Source: Methanomassiliicoccus luminyensis B10
GTDB lineage: Archaea > Thermoplasmatota > Thermoplasmata > Methanomassiliicoccales > Methanomassiliicoccaceae
Reading direction: 5' to 3'
DNA: 64,000 nucleotides
NCBI RefSeq assembly: GCF_000308215.1
Contig: NZ_CAJE01000012.1
Location: 630,894 to 694,893 of the forward strand
Shown in pieces: positions 1 through 8,413 of the stretch. The notes under the pieces are model-generated. The model made no database searches and had not been told where the DNA came from. It was given only the letters and a program-made list of their open reading frames with translations. Each line of letters begins with the position of its first letter. Position 1 is the first letter of the stretch. A program made the position numbers and the translations under genes.

Positions 1-146
1 GCGATGCCCGCTACCAGGTCGATGTACCTCTTGCCTTCGAGGTCGTAGAGGAACTCCTTCTCGCCGCGATCGAAGCACACCTGCTGGCGCGCGTAGTTCT
101 GGAACAGGTATTGCTTGTCCAGTTCCTTGACTTGTTCGATATTCAT
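1..146 (-). CDS. argD: Acetylornithine aminotransferase, N-terminal part (runs off the window)
   Basis: The first 48 codons of a minus-strand gene cut by the window edge. They begin MNIEQVKELDKQYL and continue with a QNYARQQVCF...GKRYIDLVAGI pattern, typical of the N-terminus of class III PLP-dependent acetylornithine/LysW-type aminotransferases. The enzyme transfers an amino group from glutamate to N-acetylglutamate semialdehyde. The start ATG lies two bases after the stop of argB, so this is the last visible gene of an argC-argJ-argB-argD operon. The PLP lysine is outside the window, so related class III aminotransferases cannot be excluded, but the context strongly favours ArgD. Confidence 0.85.
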   Translation of the reverse strand, partial: MNIEQVKELDKQYLFQNYARQQVCFDRGEKEFLYDLEGKRYIDLVAGI

Positions 147-148
147 AA

Positions 149-994
149 TCACTCGACCGTTATCTCGGTGCCGATCTTCTCGTGCTGGATCATCTTCCTC
201 ACCATGGAGTGCGGCTCCTTCCCGTTCAGCATGAGCACGGCGCTGACGCCGCTGCCGAGGGCGGCGCGGCACGCTTCCACCTTGGGGATCATGCCCCCGG
301 TGATGACGCCCCCCGCGATGAGCTCGTCCACCTCGGACAGGGTAAGGGACGGGATGACCTCCCTGCCCCCCTCGCCCCCTTTCAGTATGCCCGGCACGTC
401 GGTCACCAATATCATCTCGTCCGCGCCGACCGCCCTGGCCACGCTGGCCGCTACAGTGTCGGCGTTTACATTGAGCCTGCCGCCATCCTCGCCGGCGCAT
501 ATGGGAAAGATGACCGGCACCTTCCCCGACGCCACCAGGGGCTCCAGGACCGAGCGGTCCACCCGGGACACCTCGCCCACGCGGTCCAGGTCGACCTTGA
601 TGTCCCTGCCGCCCTCGTCCTTGGCCGCCACCGGCGGCATCTTCGCCGCCACCACCGCGCGGGAGTCGCAGCCGCACATGCCCACGGCATCCACTCCCTC
701 GCCCTTCAGCGACGCGACTATCTCGGAGTTGATGCGGGCCAGTACCTCAGCGGCCACCTGCAGCGCGGCGTCGTCGGTGACGCGCAGCCCGGAGACCTTC
801 TTCACCTTGAGGCCGCGCCTCTCCATCTCCTGACTGATCTCCGGCCCCCCGCCGTGCACTATGATCGGCCAGACGCCGGAGCGCAGGAGCCGGGCGATGT
901 CCTCGCTGAAGCGCTTCAGGTCGCCCTCGCCGCTCAGCGCGTTCCCTCCGAACTTGATGAGGATGCGCTTGCCCGTGGAACTCGACGCGTTCAT
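149..994 (-). CDS. argB: Acetylglutamate kinase
   Basis: Phosphorylates N-acetyl-L-glutamate, the second step of arginine synthesis. The 281-residue product has the amino-acid kinase fold signatures: the phosphate-binding KFGGNAL near residue 14, the substrate/ATP loop VHGGGPEI near residue 47, and the late segment ITGGMIPKVEAC that closes the ATP site. Length fits the family (about 260-300). It lies 10 bp after argJ and 2 bp before argD in the same operon. No arginine-sensing N-terminal helix extension beyond a few residues is obvious, so feedback control cannot be judged. Confidence 0.95.
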   Translation of the reverse strand: MNASSSTGKRILIKFGGNALSGEGDLKRFSEDIARLLRSGVWPIIVHGGGPEISQEMERRGLKVKKVSGLRVTDDAALQVAAEVLARINSEIVASLKGEGVDAVGMCGCDSRAVVAAKMPPVAAKDEGGRDIKVDLDRVGEVSRVDRSVLEPLVASGKVPVIFPICAGEDGGRLNVNADTVAASVARAVGADEMILVTDVPGILKGGEGGREVIPSLTLSEVDELIAGGVITGGMIPKVEACRAALGSGVSAVLMLNGKEPHSMVRKMIQHEKIGTEITVE

Positions 995-1004
995 GGCCGC
1001 CGCC

Positions 1005-2231
1005 TTAGGTGGTGTACTCGGCGTTGATCTTCACGTACTCGTAGGTGAGATCGCAGCCCCATGCCTCAGCGTACCCGTTCCCCACGCCCAGTTCCAGGGA
1101 CATGGTGATGCGGGGCTGCGACAGGAGCCTGCGGGCGGTGACCTCGGCCTCGGAGCACGGCTTGACCTGGGGGACGCCCCCCTCGAAGAGGATGACCTCC
1201 TGTCCTGCGCTGCCGATGGTCAGCCTGACCTTGTCGATATCGAACTCGCTGCCGGAGTTGCCCAGCGCCGCGAGCACCCTCCCGAAGTTGGGATCGGCGC
1301 CGAAGATGGCGGTCTTGACCAGACTGGACGAGATGATCCACCGGCCGGTGGTCCTCGCTTCCTTGTCGGTCTTGGCACCGGAGACGTGCAGCTCGATGAG
1401 CTTCGTGGCGCCCTCCCCATCGATGACCACCATCTTGGCCAAGGACTGCAGGACGTACAGGACCCCTTTCCAGAACTCGTGATCGTCATCCACGGCCCTT
1501 CCGCCGGCGGCCCCGTTGGCCATCAGCACGGAGATGTCGTTGGTGCTCTGGTCCCCGTCCACGTTGATCATGTTGAAGCTCTTGTTGATGCAATCCTGGA
1601 ACTTGTACAGCGGCGGCTTGGTCAGCACCGCGTCGGTGGTGATGAAGCTCAAGGTGGTGGCGTGCTGGGTCTTCATGGACGGCGAGATCATGCCGGAACC
1701 CTTGGCCATGCCGGCGATGGTGACCACGGTCCCGTCCTTGAGCGTTACCTGGCAGGCAGCCTCCTTGATGACCTTGTCGGTGGTGAGGATGGCTTGCGCG
1801 GCCTTGTGATCGTAGTCCCGCCCGCGCCCCATCTCGGCCGGCGATGCGTTGATCCCGGCCGCGAGCTTCTCCATGGGCAGGAAGCGCCCTATGACCCCGG
1901 TGGACGATACGCCCACCATCTCAGGCTCCAGGCCAAGCGCCTTGCCGGCGATCTCGGACATGGCGATGGCGTCCTTCATGCCCTGGGGGCCGGTGATGGC
2001 ATTGGCATTGCCGCTGTTGATCACGAAGGCCTGCAGCTTGGGGCTGGACCGCTTCATCATCAGTTCGATGGGCGCCGCCCGCATCTTGTTCTGGGTGTAC
2101 GCGCAGGCGGAAAAGGCCGGCCTTTCCGAATAGATCATAGCCAGGTCCAGCCGCTCCTTCTTTATGCCGCAGTGAACTCCAGACGCCTTGAAACCCTTGG
2201 GAGTTGTTACTCCGCCATCGATTATTTCCAT
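1005..2231 (-). CDS. argJ: Glutamate N-acetyltransferase / ornithine acetyltransferase
   Basis: Transfers the acetyl group from N-acetylornithine to glutamate, making the arginine pathway cyclic; some members also use acetyl-CoA. The 408-residue product self-cleaves in this family at a conserved Thr to give alpha and beta chains. The cleavage region reads KGSGMISPSMKTQHATTL (residues about 177-194). The family normally has PNMATML, so four residues (KTQH) appear inserted just before the ATT that carries the nucleophile (Thr192 by my alignment). The C-terminus is intact. It is separated from argC by 3 bp. Whether it is mono- or bifunctional cannot be read from sequence. Confidence 0.93.
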   Translation of the reverse strand: MEIIDGGVTTPKGFKASGVHCGIKKERLDLAMIYSERPAFSACAYTQNKMRAAPIELMMKRSSPKLQAFVINSGNANAITGPQGMKDAIAMSEIAGKALGLEPEMVGVSSTGVIGRFLPMEKLAAGINASPAEMGRGRDYDHKAAQAILTTDKVIKEAACQVTLKDGTVVTIAGMAKGSGMISPSMKTQHATTLSFITTDAVLTKPPLYKFQDCINKSFNMINVDGDQSTNDISVLMANGAAGGRAVDDDHEFWKGVLYVLQSLAKMVVIDGEGATKLIELHVSGAKTDKEARTTGRWIISSSLVKTAIFGADPNFGRVLAALGNSGSEFDIDKVRLTIGSAGQEVILFEGGVPQVKPCSEAEVTARRLLSQPRITMSLELGVGNGYAEAWGCDLTYEYVKINAEYTT

Positions 2232-2234
2232 CCT

Positions 2235-3254
2235 TCATACCCCCAGACCGGGATAGTCGAGCCCCATGGCCTCATCCAATTTGAACATTATGTTCGCGTT
2301 CTGCACGGCCTGGCCGGCACCGCCCTTGACCAGGTTGTCGAGGGCGCCCATCGCCACGACGGTGTTCTCCCCCACCAGCTGATGCCCTATCTCGCAGAAG
2401 TTCGACCCCGTGGTGGCGGGGATCGCCGGAGCGACGGAGGGGCGGACGAACCTGCGGCCGGAATAGAAATCAGAGTATGCCTTGTCCACGTCTTCGGCGG
2501 TGGTGCCCTCCTTGACCGAGACGTAGCTGGTGGTGAGCATGCCGCGCACGATCGGCAGCAAGTGAGGAGTGAACACGACCTCGGTGGGAACGCCGCGCAC
2601 CCGTTCCAGGACCATCTTGATCTCGGGAGTGTGGCGGTGCGCGCCGATGCTGTATGGGGTGACGGACGCGCCGCAGGCGGGATGGTGGAGCCTCTTGGAC
2701 GGCTCCTGCCCCGCGCCGGACGTTCCGCTCTTGGCGTCCACGATGACCTTGCCCTCGGCCAGTCCCGAGGCCATCAACGGCGCGAGGGACAGCACCGAGC
2801 AGGTGGGGTAGCAGCCGGGGTTGGCCACCAGCCGGGCGTTGGCGATGTCGTCTTTGAACAGCTCGGCCATGCCGTAAACCGCCTTCCCCAGCCCGGGGAG
2901 GTCGGTATGGGGGTGCCCGTACCATTTCTCGTAGGTCTGGGGGTCCCGGAGGCGGTAGTCGCCGCTGAGATCGATGACCCTGGTCCCGCTCTTCATGAGG
3001 GATGGGATTACCGCCATGGACGCCCCGTGGGGCGTGGCGGCGAACACCACGTCGTAGTCCGCACCGTCGGCCAGCTGGGCCTCGAAGGTGAGGTCGGTGA
3101 AGCCTTTCAGGAAGGGGAGTATCTTCGACACCGGCGTACCGGCGTTCTGCCTGGAGGTGACAGCCTCCAGCGATATCTCGGGGTGCCGGCAGAGAATGCG
3201 TGCCAGCTCGCTACCGGTGTACCCGGAACCTCCAACGATCGCGGCCTTTATCAT
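2235..3254 (-). CDS. argC: N-acetyl-gamma-glutamyl-phosphate reductase
   Basis: Reduces N-acetylglutamyl phosphate to the semialdehyde with NADPH, third step of arginine synthesis. The 339-residue product begins with a Rossmann motif (VGGSGYTGSELARIL) and carries the catalytic cysteine in NPGCYPT near residue 148 and the substrate-binding SGTSGAG. Length is normal. It is the first gene of the minus-strand argCJBD operon, preceded by a TATA-like box about 40 bp upstream of its ATG. Confidence 0.95.
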   Translation of the reverse strand: MIKAAIVGGSGYTGSELARILCRHPEISLEAVTSRQNAGTPVSKILPFLKGFTDLTFEAQLADGADYDVVFAATPHGASMAVIPSLMKSGTRVIDLSGDYRLRDPQTYEKWYGHPHTDLPGLGKAVYGMAELFKDDIANARLVANPGCYPTCSVLSLAPLMASGLAEGKVIVDAKSGTSGAGQEPSKRLHHPACGASVTPYSIGAHRHTPEIKMVLERVRGVPTEVVFTPHLLPIVRGMLTTSYVSVKEGTTAEDVDKAYSDFYSGRRFVRPSVAPAIPATTGSNFCEIGHQLVGENTVVAMGALDNLVKGGAGQAVQNANIMFKLDEAMGLDYPGLGV

Positions 3255-3290
3255 TCCAGTTGTCCTCGTAGCTCGTGTTAAGAGGCTGTG

Positions 3291-3300
3291 ATAAAAAGGT
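3291..3300 (-). promoter_or_regulatory. TATA-like box of the argCJBD operon
   Basis: On the minus strand the sequence reads ACCTTTTTAT, an archaeal TATA-box-like tract about 40 bp upstream of the argC ATG. With the usual 25-27 nt spacing, transcription would start about 12-15 nt before the ATG. Inferred from sequence only. Confidence 0.5.
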
Positions 3301-3440
3301 GCGAACCTTAAGGATGATGACCCAAATGAGACACTACACCCCCTAGCTGTTGCAGAAGGGACTAGCTGGCCCCTGAGCCTTCCCTGGTGTCTCCCAAGGG
3401 ACTACGAAGGTGCTGTTTGTCGGAGGTCGTTCATCAATCC

Positions 3441-3448
3441 TTTATAAT
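3441..3448 (+). promoter_or_regulatory. TATA box of argG
   Basis: TTTATAAT centred about 31 bp upstream of ATG 3476. An archaeal TATA box here predicts a start of transcription around 3470, giving an almost leaderless mRNA. It lies inside the longer open frame that starts at 3410, which argues that the longer frame is not the true gene start. Confidence 0.65.
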
Positions 3449-3475
3449 CTGTTCAAGGTGGACCGAAAGATCGTA

Positions 3476-4783
3476 ATGCAGTCCAGCAACAAGAAGGGTA
3501 AGAGTTCAAGCTCCACCAAGAACAAGATCGTCCTGGCGTACTCCGGCGGCCTGGACACCTCTGTGGCCATAAAGTGGCTGGAGGACAAGTACGGCCTTGA
3601 GGTCGTGGCCGTGTCCATAGACGTCGGCCAGCCCGGGGATATGAAGGCGAACATGGAGAGGGCCAAGGGGATCGGCGCGGTGTCCGCGTACGCCCTGGAC
3701 GCCAAGGAGGTGTTCGCCGAGGAGTACTGCTGGCCGGCCCTGAAGGCCAACGCCCTGTACCAGGGAGTGTATCCCCTGTCCACCTCCATTGCCCGGCCGC
3801 TCATCGCCAAGCTGCTGGTGGATGTCGCCAGGAAGGAAGGCGCGTCCCATATCGCCCACGGCTGCACCGCCAAGGGGAACGATCAGGTGCGTTTCGACGT
3901 CTCCATCGGCGCCCTCGCCCCGGACCTCAAGATAATCGCCCCCATGAGGGAGTGGGTCATGACCCGCGAGGAGGAGATCGACTACGCCAAGGAGAACGGC
4001 ATTCCCATCCCCGTGAAGAAGGCGTGCCCGTACTCCACCGACGAGAACCTGTGGGGCCGCAGCTGCGAGTGCGGCGTGATCGAGGACGCTTCCAAGGAGC
4101 CTCCCGAGGACTCCCACGAGTGGACGGTGTCCCCGCTGAAGGCGCCCAACAAGCCCACCTACGTCGAGATAGGGTTCGAGAAGGGCGTCCCCGTCTCCCT
4201 GGACGGCAAGAAGCTCCCGTCCGTTGAGCTGATCGTCCGCCTCAACAAGCTGGCCGGCGGGAACGGGGTGGGCCGCATCGACCACGTGGAGGACCGCCTG
4301 GTCGGCATCAAGTCCCGCGAGACCTATGAGTGCCCCGCCGCCGTCGTTCTAATCAAGGCCCACCAGGCCCTGGAGGGAATGGTGCTGACCAGGGACACGC
4401 TTTCCTACAAGAAGGGCGTGGAGCAGCGCTTCGCCGAGATGTCGTACGACGGCCTATGGTTCTCCCCGCTCGTGGAGGCGCTGAACGCCTTCGTGGACAA
4501 GACCCAGGAGTACGTCACCGGCACCATCAGGGTGAAGCTGTACAAGGGCAGCGCCGAGGTGGTGGGACGCGAGTCGCCGTACTCGCTGTACAACGAGGGC
4601 CTGGCCACCTACGCCAAGGGTGACGAGTTCGACCACACCTCTGCCAAGGGCTTCATCTACGTGTGGGGCCTGCCCCTGAAGACCGTGGCCGCCGCCCACA
4701 GGTCCAAGGTGAAGATCGTGGAGGCGCCAGCGAAGAAGAAGGTCGCCGCCGCCAAGACCGCCGTCAAGAAGGCCAAGAAGTAA
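3476..4783 (+). CDS. argG: Argininosuccinate synthase
   Basis: Condenses citrulline and aspartate using ATP. The product shows the ATP-pyrophosphatase loop LAYSGGLDTSVAI near the N-terminus, the CTAKGNDQVRFD citrulline/aspartate segment and STDENLWGRSCECG. The open frame extends to 3410, but a TATA box at 3441 makes ATG 3476 the better start, giving about 435 residues. Both ends are unusual: a Ser/Lys-rich N-terminal leader (MQSSNKKGKSSSST) and an Ala/Lys-rich tail after residue 410 (KKKVAAAKTAVKKAKK). These tails lie outside the catalytic fold. It is followed 79 bp later by argH on the same strand. Confidence 0.95.
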   Translation: MQSSNKKGKSSSSTKNKIVLAYSGGLDTSVAIKWLEDKYGLEVVAVSIDVGQPGDMKANMERAKGIGAVSAYALDAKEVFAEEYCWPALKANALYQGVYPLSTSIARPLIAKLLVDVARKEGASHIAHGCTAKGNDQVRFDVSIGALAPDLKIIAPMREWVMTREEEIDYAKENGIPIPVKKACPYSTDENLWGRSCECGVIEDASKEPPEDSHEWTVSPLKAPNKPTYVEIGFEKGVPVSLDGKKLPSVELIVRLNKLAGGNGVGRIDHVEDRLVGIKSRETYECPAAVVLIKAHQALEGMVLTRDTLSYKKGVEQRFAEMSYDGLWFSPLVEALNAFVDKTQEYVTGTIRVKLYKGSAEVVGRESPYSLYNEGLATYAKGDEFDHTSAKGFIYVWGLPLKTVAAAHRSKVKIVEAPAKKKVAAAKTAVKKAKK

Positions 4784-4862
4784 CGGCCAAACCCCTTTCC
4801 CAAATTTATTTTATTCACCTGCTTATTGCACACTCGTTCTGGAACAACAAAGAGGGATGTCA

Positions 4863-6320
4863 TTGAGCAACGATCAGAAAGTATTGTGGTCGGGACGGTT
4901 CAAGGAAGGCGCGGCCGAGTCCACTCTGGCCTTCACCTCATCGCTGGATGTGGACCAGCGGCTGGCAAGCTATGATGTCATGGGCTCGATAGCTCACGCC
5001 CGCATGCTCGCCCGGCAGGGCATCATCTCCAAGGAGGACGGCGAGAAGATAGAGGCGGGCCTCAAGGAGATCCTGGCCCAGGTGGAGGACGGCACCCTCC
5101 CCATCGACCCGAAGCTGGAGGACATCCATTCCAACGTCGAGTTCCTGCTCACCGACAAGGTCAAGGACGCCGGTGCCAGACTGCACACCGCGCGGAGCCG
5201 CAACGACCAGGTCGTCACCGACGTCCGCATGTTCCTGCGCGACGCTGTCCTGGACACCGTCATCGCCATCATGGGGCTGGAGAAGGCCCTCATCGACACC
5301 GCCAAGGAGAACGCCGAGACCCTGATGCCCGGCTTCACCCACATGCAGCACGCCCAGCCCATCACCGTGGGCCACCACCTGATGGCGCATCAGGCCCGCC
5401 TGCAGAGGGATGCCGAGCGCCTCATGGACTCGTACCAGCGGCTGAACGTCAGCCCGCTGGGCTCGGCCGCCCTGGCGGGGACGACGTACAGCATCGACCG
5501 CCGGTACACCGCCAAGCTGCTGGGCTTCGAGGCCCCCTGCGCCAACTCTATCGATGGCGTCTCGGACCGCGATTTCGTCGCCGAGTACCTCTTCAACGCT
5601 TCGCTGTGCGCGGTGCACCTGTCGTCCCTGTGCGAAGAGCTGGCGTACTGGTCATCGCCCGAGTTCGGCTTCATCGAGATGGCCGACGCCTACTCCACCG
5701 GGAGCAGCATCATGCCGCAGAAGAAGAACCCCGACGTGGCCGAGCTCACCCGCGGACGGGCGGGGGCCGCCATCGGGGACCTGGTGAACATCCTGGTGAC
5801 GATGAAAGGCCTCCCGCTCTCGTACAATCGGGACCTCCAAGAGGACAAGGGCGCACTGTTCGCCTCGTACGACCGCCTGGTCCCCTGCCTGCGCATGTGC
5901 GGGGCCATGTTATCCACCCTGAAGTTCAGGAAGGACCGCATGCTCGAGGCCGCCAAGGAGGGGTTCCTCAACGCCACCGACCTGGCCGACTACCTGGTGG
6001 TCAAGGGCATGCCGTTCCGCAAGGCCCACGAGGTCGTGGGCGGGGCGGTCCGCTACTGCATCGACCGCGGGAAGCGGCTGGACGACCTGTCCCTCGACGA
6101 GCTGGTGACGTTCAGCGGCCTCATCGGGGAGGACGTGTTTGAGGTCCTGCCCATCGAGAAGTGCGTGCGCCGCCGCCGTTCCCTCGGCGGCACCTCGCCG
6201 GACGCTATGCCGGAGCAGGTCCACCATGCCACCGAGTCGCTGGAGCGCCAGGGCGTGTTCGCGGCCAGGGAGCGGGAGAACATCCGGAAAGCGTTCGCGA
6301 ACCTGGCCCGGTCGGCCTGA
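4863..6320 (+). CDS. argH: Argininosuccinate lyase
   Basis: Cleaves argininosuccinate to arginine and fumarate. The product contains the fumarase/aspartase signature SSIMPQKKNPD (around residue 285), HTARSRNDQV and TPGFTHMQHAQP-type segments. Two starts are possible: ATG 4857 lies directly against GAGGG (4852-4856), leaving no Shine-Dalgarno spacing, whereas TTG 4863 is six bases away. I chose TTG 4863, two codons shorter. A T-rich TATA-like tract (4801-4814) suggests its own promoter as well as possible read-through from argG. Confidence 0.94.
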   Translation: MSNDQKVLWSGRFKEGAAESTLAFTSSLDVDQRLASYDVMGSIAHARMLARQGIISKEDGEKIEAGLKEILAQVEDGTLPIDPKLEDIHSNVEFLLTDKVKDAGARLHTARSRNDQVVTDVRMFLRDAVLDTVIAIMGLEKALIDTAKENAETLMPGFTHMQHAQPITVGHHLMAHQARLQRDAERLMDSYQRLNVSPLGSAALAGTTYSIDRRYTAKLLGFEAPCANSIDGVSDRDFVAEYLFNASLCAVHLSSLCEELAYWSSPEFGFIEMADAYSTGSSIMPQKKNPDVAELTRGRAGAAIGDLVNILVTMKGLPLSYNRDLQEDKGALFASYDRLVPCLRMCGAMLSTLKFRKDRMLEAAKEGFLNATDLADYLVVKGMPFRKAHEVVGGAVRYCIDRGKRLDDLSLDELVTFSGLIGEDVFEVLPIEKCVRRRRSLGGTSPDAMPEQVHHATESLERQGVFAARERENIRKAFANLARSA

Positions 6321-6399
6321 ACGCCGCGCTGCCGCCCCGGACCCGTGAACAAGTTATTTATCCGCGGCGCTGAGAGTCCAATAGCGGAGGGACCGACGA

Positions 6400-6618
6400 A
6401 TGGTATGGGACACCGGCAGGGCCATCATCACCGCGATGGTGAGCACCATCGTGATGATCCTGCTGAGCGTGGTCTACTTCGCCATAACGCTCTTCTTCGT
6501 CAGGACCGCTGCGGACATAATATTCGCGGAGAGCGTCAGCGTGGACTGGGCGGTGCTGGCGGCGGCGATAATAACGTTCGGCTCGATGGTCGGCGCGGTG
6601 CTGGGCTCCCGGCAGTGA
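6400..6618 (+). CDS. Small two-helix membrane protein, unknown function
   Basis: A 72-residue product with two hydrophobic stretches (about residues 8-33 and 47-70) that should both cross the membrane, joined by a short acidic loop. I recognise no family. It is supported as a real gene by a TATA-like tract (GTTATTTAT, 6353-6361), a strong Shine-Dalgarno CGGAGG at 6385-6390 with normal spacing to ATG 6400, and the absence of another gene in the interval. Its stop lies three bases from the convergent gene at 6622. Confidence 0.65.
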   Translation: MVWDTGRAIITAMVSTIVMILLSVVYFAITLFFVRTAADIIFAESVSVDWAVLAAAIITFGSMVGAVLGSRQ

Positions 6619-6621
6619 GGC

Positions 6622-6990
6622 TTATTCGTCCGGCCGGCCCAGAGCGTTCCATTCCAGAGTGTGCTTGATCCCTGCCTTGGACAGCATCTTGCTGATCTTC
6701 TCGCCCAGGCGGACGACCTCGCTGCTGGCGTTGTTGGACTTGATGTAGAACTGGTTCTCCCCTATGGGGAAGATGAGCCTCATGCGGCCCTTGCGGTTGT
6801 ACCCCTCGGGCTTCTCGTTCCTGCGAAGCGCCTGGACGTTGAGGAAGATGAACATCTGCATAACGTCATCGTCATCGGGCATCTGGTCCGTTTCCTCGAG
6901 GAAGTTGGTCAGGATCTCCGGGAACACTTCCTCAAGGTCCTTGAACTCAAATGAATCGTCGAAAACGAAGTGCCCGCTGGTCGCCTTCAT
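6622..6990 (-). CDS. Conserved-looking hypothetical protein, 122 aa
   Basis: Soluble, acidic in the first half (TDQMPDDDDVM) and mixed-charge in the second (MRLIFPIGENQFYIKSNN), ending in a helix-rich segment. No family recognised. A clear TATA box (TTTTAAATACA, 7013-7023) lies about 27 bp upstream of the ATG, so the mRNA should be leaderless, which supports both the gene and its start. It converges with the small membrane protein at 6400. Confidence 0.65.
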   Translation of the reverse strand: MKATSGHFVFDDSFEFKDLEEVFPEILTNFLEETDQMPDDDDVMQMFIFLNVQALRRNEKPEGYNRKGRMRLIFPIGENQFYIKSNNASSEVVRLGEKISKMLSKAGIKHTLEWNALGRPDE

Positions 6991-7012
6991 TGTCTATTCG
7001 TAAGGTAGGTGT

Positions 7013-7023
7013 GTATTTAAAAG
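7013..7023 (-). promoter_or_regulatory. TATA box of the 6622-6990 gene
   Basis: TTTTAAATACA on the minus strand, centred about 27 bp from the ATG at 6990, predicting transcription starting at or next to the start codon. Confidence 0.6.
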
Positions 7024-7114
7024 TTGCCACACCGCACGTCGCTGGACATGAAAAACCTGGGCGGGCCCAACGGGTGCGGTGCAGTTATATCAGCAGTAGT
7101 GGATTGGTGGAGGC

Positions 7115-8413
7115 ATGCTCGTAGCAATGACCATCGCGGGCTCCGATTCCTCGGGCGGGGCGGGCATCGAGGCGGACATAAAGGCCATGGCCTCCCTCGG
7201 CGTGCACGCCGCGTTCGCGCTGACCGCCGTCACGTCCCAGAACACCCAGAGGGTCGCTTCCATCTTTCCCATCCCTCCTGAGGTGGTCGTCTCCCAGATC
7301 GACTCCGTCCTGGAGGACGTGCCGGTCTCGGCAGCCAAGACCGGCATGCTGTTCTCCGCACCCATCGCGGAGGCGGTGGCTCAGCGCCTATCCGGGGAGG
7401 ACGTCCCTCTGGTGGTGGACCCGGTGCTGGTAGCGGGGGTCGGGGACCCCCTGGGCCGCGCGGACCTGGTGGACGCCATCAAGGAAAGGATCGTCCCGCT
7501 GGCCACCATCCTCACGCCCAACGTGCCTGAGGCGGAGGCGCTGGTGGGGCGTAGGATACGCAACGAGGATGACGTGAGGAGAGCCTGCCGCGAGCTGGGG
7601 GACATAGGCGCGGAGGCGGTGCTGCTCAAGGGAGGGCATCTTGGCGACGGGGAATGCGCCACCTGCACCGACACTTTGTACTTCAACGGCAAGTTCCTGC
7701 AGCTGGAAGTGCCCCGCCTGGAGGTCCGCGGGCACGGAGGGGGGTGCATACTGTCCTCCTTCCTGGCGGCCAACCTGGCCAAGGGCATGGGGGTTTGGGA
7801 GGCGGCGGTGGCGGCGAAGATCATCATCAATGAGGCGGTGCGCTCGAACTATCCCGTGGGGAAAGGCGTCCCCGTGGTGGACCCCATCGGCAGGGTAGTA
7901 AGGAACGCCCAGCGGTGGGACGCGGCGGACCGCCTGAAGCGGGCCGCGGAGAGCTATGCCGGGCTGGTCCCGGCGGAGTGGGTCCCGGAAAGGGGGAGCA
8001 AGATCCTCTACGCTCTGCCGGGAGCGGCCGTCCCCGGCGACGTATGCAGCGTGGACGAGAGGATCGCGTACGGCGCGCGGGCCGGGGGCGTAAGCTTCGA
8101 TACCTCGCCCGAGGACGCCGCGCCGGTGCTCACGGCCATGCGCTTCGACGAGGGCGTCCGTGCCAGCCTGGACCTCCCGGCCTCGGAACGGCAGGAGAAA
8201 GCGCTAAGAAAGAGTGGGCTCAGCGTGGTGGCGGCCGACGCAGTGGCCAAGGAGCGGGAGAGCGGCCTCCTGAGCATGGAAGATGTATTAAGGGAGCTAC
8301 GTTTTGTACCTGACGCGGTTCTGATAAAGAGCGGCCCCCGATCGCCGGCGATATACCTGCTGGCCCAGGGCCCTGAGGAACTGCTCGCCAAGCTCGGGCG
8401 CGTTCTAAGGTGA
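7115..8413 (+). CDS. thiDN: ThiD-ThiN fusion: HMP/HMP-P kinase and thiamine-phosphate synthase
   Basis: A bifunctional thiamine-biosynthesis enzyme. Residues 1-255 are the ribokinase-fold ThiD domain: start AMTIAGSDSSGGAGIEADIKA, TPNVPEAE, LLKGGH, and the anion-hole motif written here HGGGC rather than the commoner HGTGC. Residues about 265-432 form the archaeal ThiN domain, which joins HMP-PP to the thiazole phosphate and replaces ThiE. A GTTATAT element (7084-7090) and a GGTGGAGG Shine-Dalgarno precede ATG 7115. The stop overlaps the next gene's start (TGATG), so the glycosyltransferase is likely co-transcribed although functionally unrelated. Confidence 0.92.
   Translation: MLVAMTIAGSDSSGGAGIEADIKAMASLGVHAAFALTAVTSQNTQRVASIFPIPPEVVVSQIDSVLEDVPVSAAKTGMLFSAPIAEAVAQRLSGEDVPLVVDPVLVAGVGDPLGRADLVDAIKERIVPLATILTPNVPEAEALVGRRIRNEDDVRRACRELGDIGAEAVLLKGGHLGDGECATCTDTLYFNGKFLQLEVPRLEVRGHGGGCILSSFLAANLAKGMGVWEAAVAAKIIINEAVRSNYPVGKGVPVVDPIGRVVRNAQRWDAADRLKRAAESYAGLVPAEWVPERGSKILYALPGAAVPGDVCSVDERIAYGARAGGVSFDTSPEDAAPVLTAMRFDEGVRASLDLPASERQEKALRKSGLSVVAADAVAKERESGLLSMEDVLRELRFVPDAVLIKSGPRSPAIYLLAQGPEELLAKLGRVLR

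Noticed and set aside
861-3281. 806-codon plus-strand open frame opposite argJ and argC
   Set aside because: It is a shadow produced by high GC: the composition is Gly/Pro/His/Leu-rich without domains, and the minus-strand argJ and argC are unmistakable.
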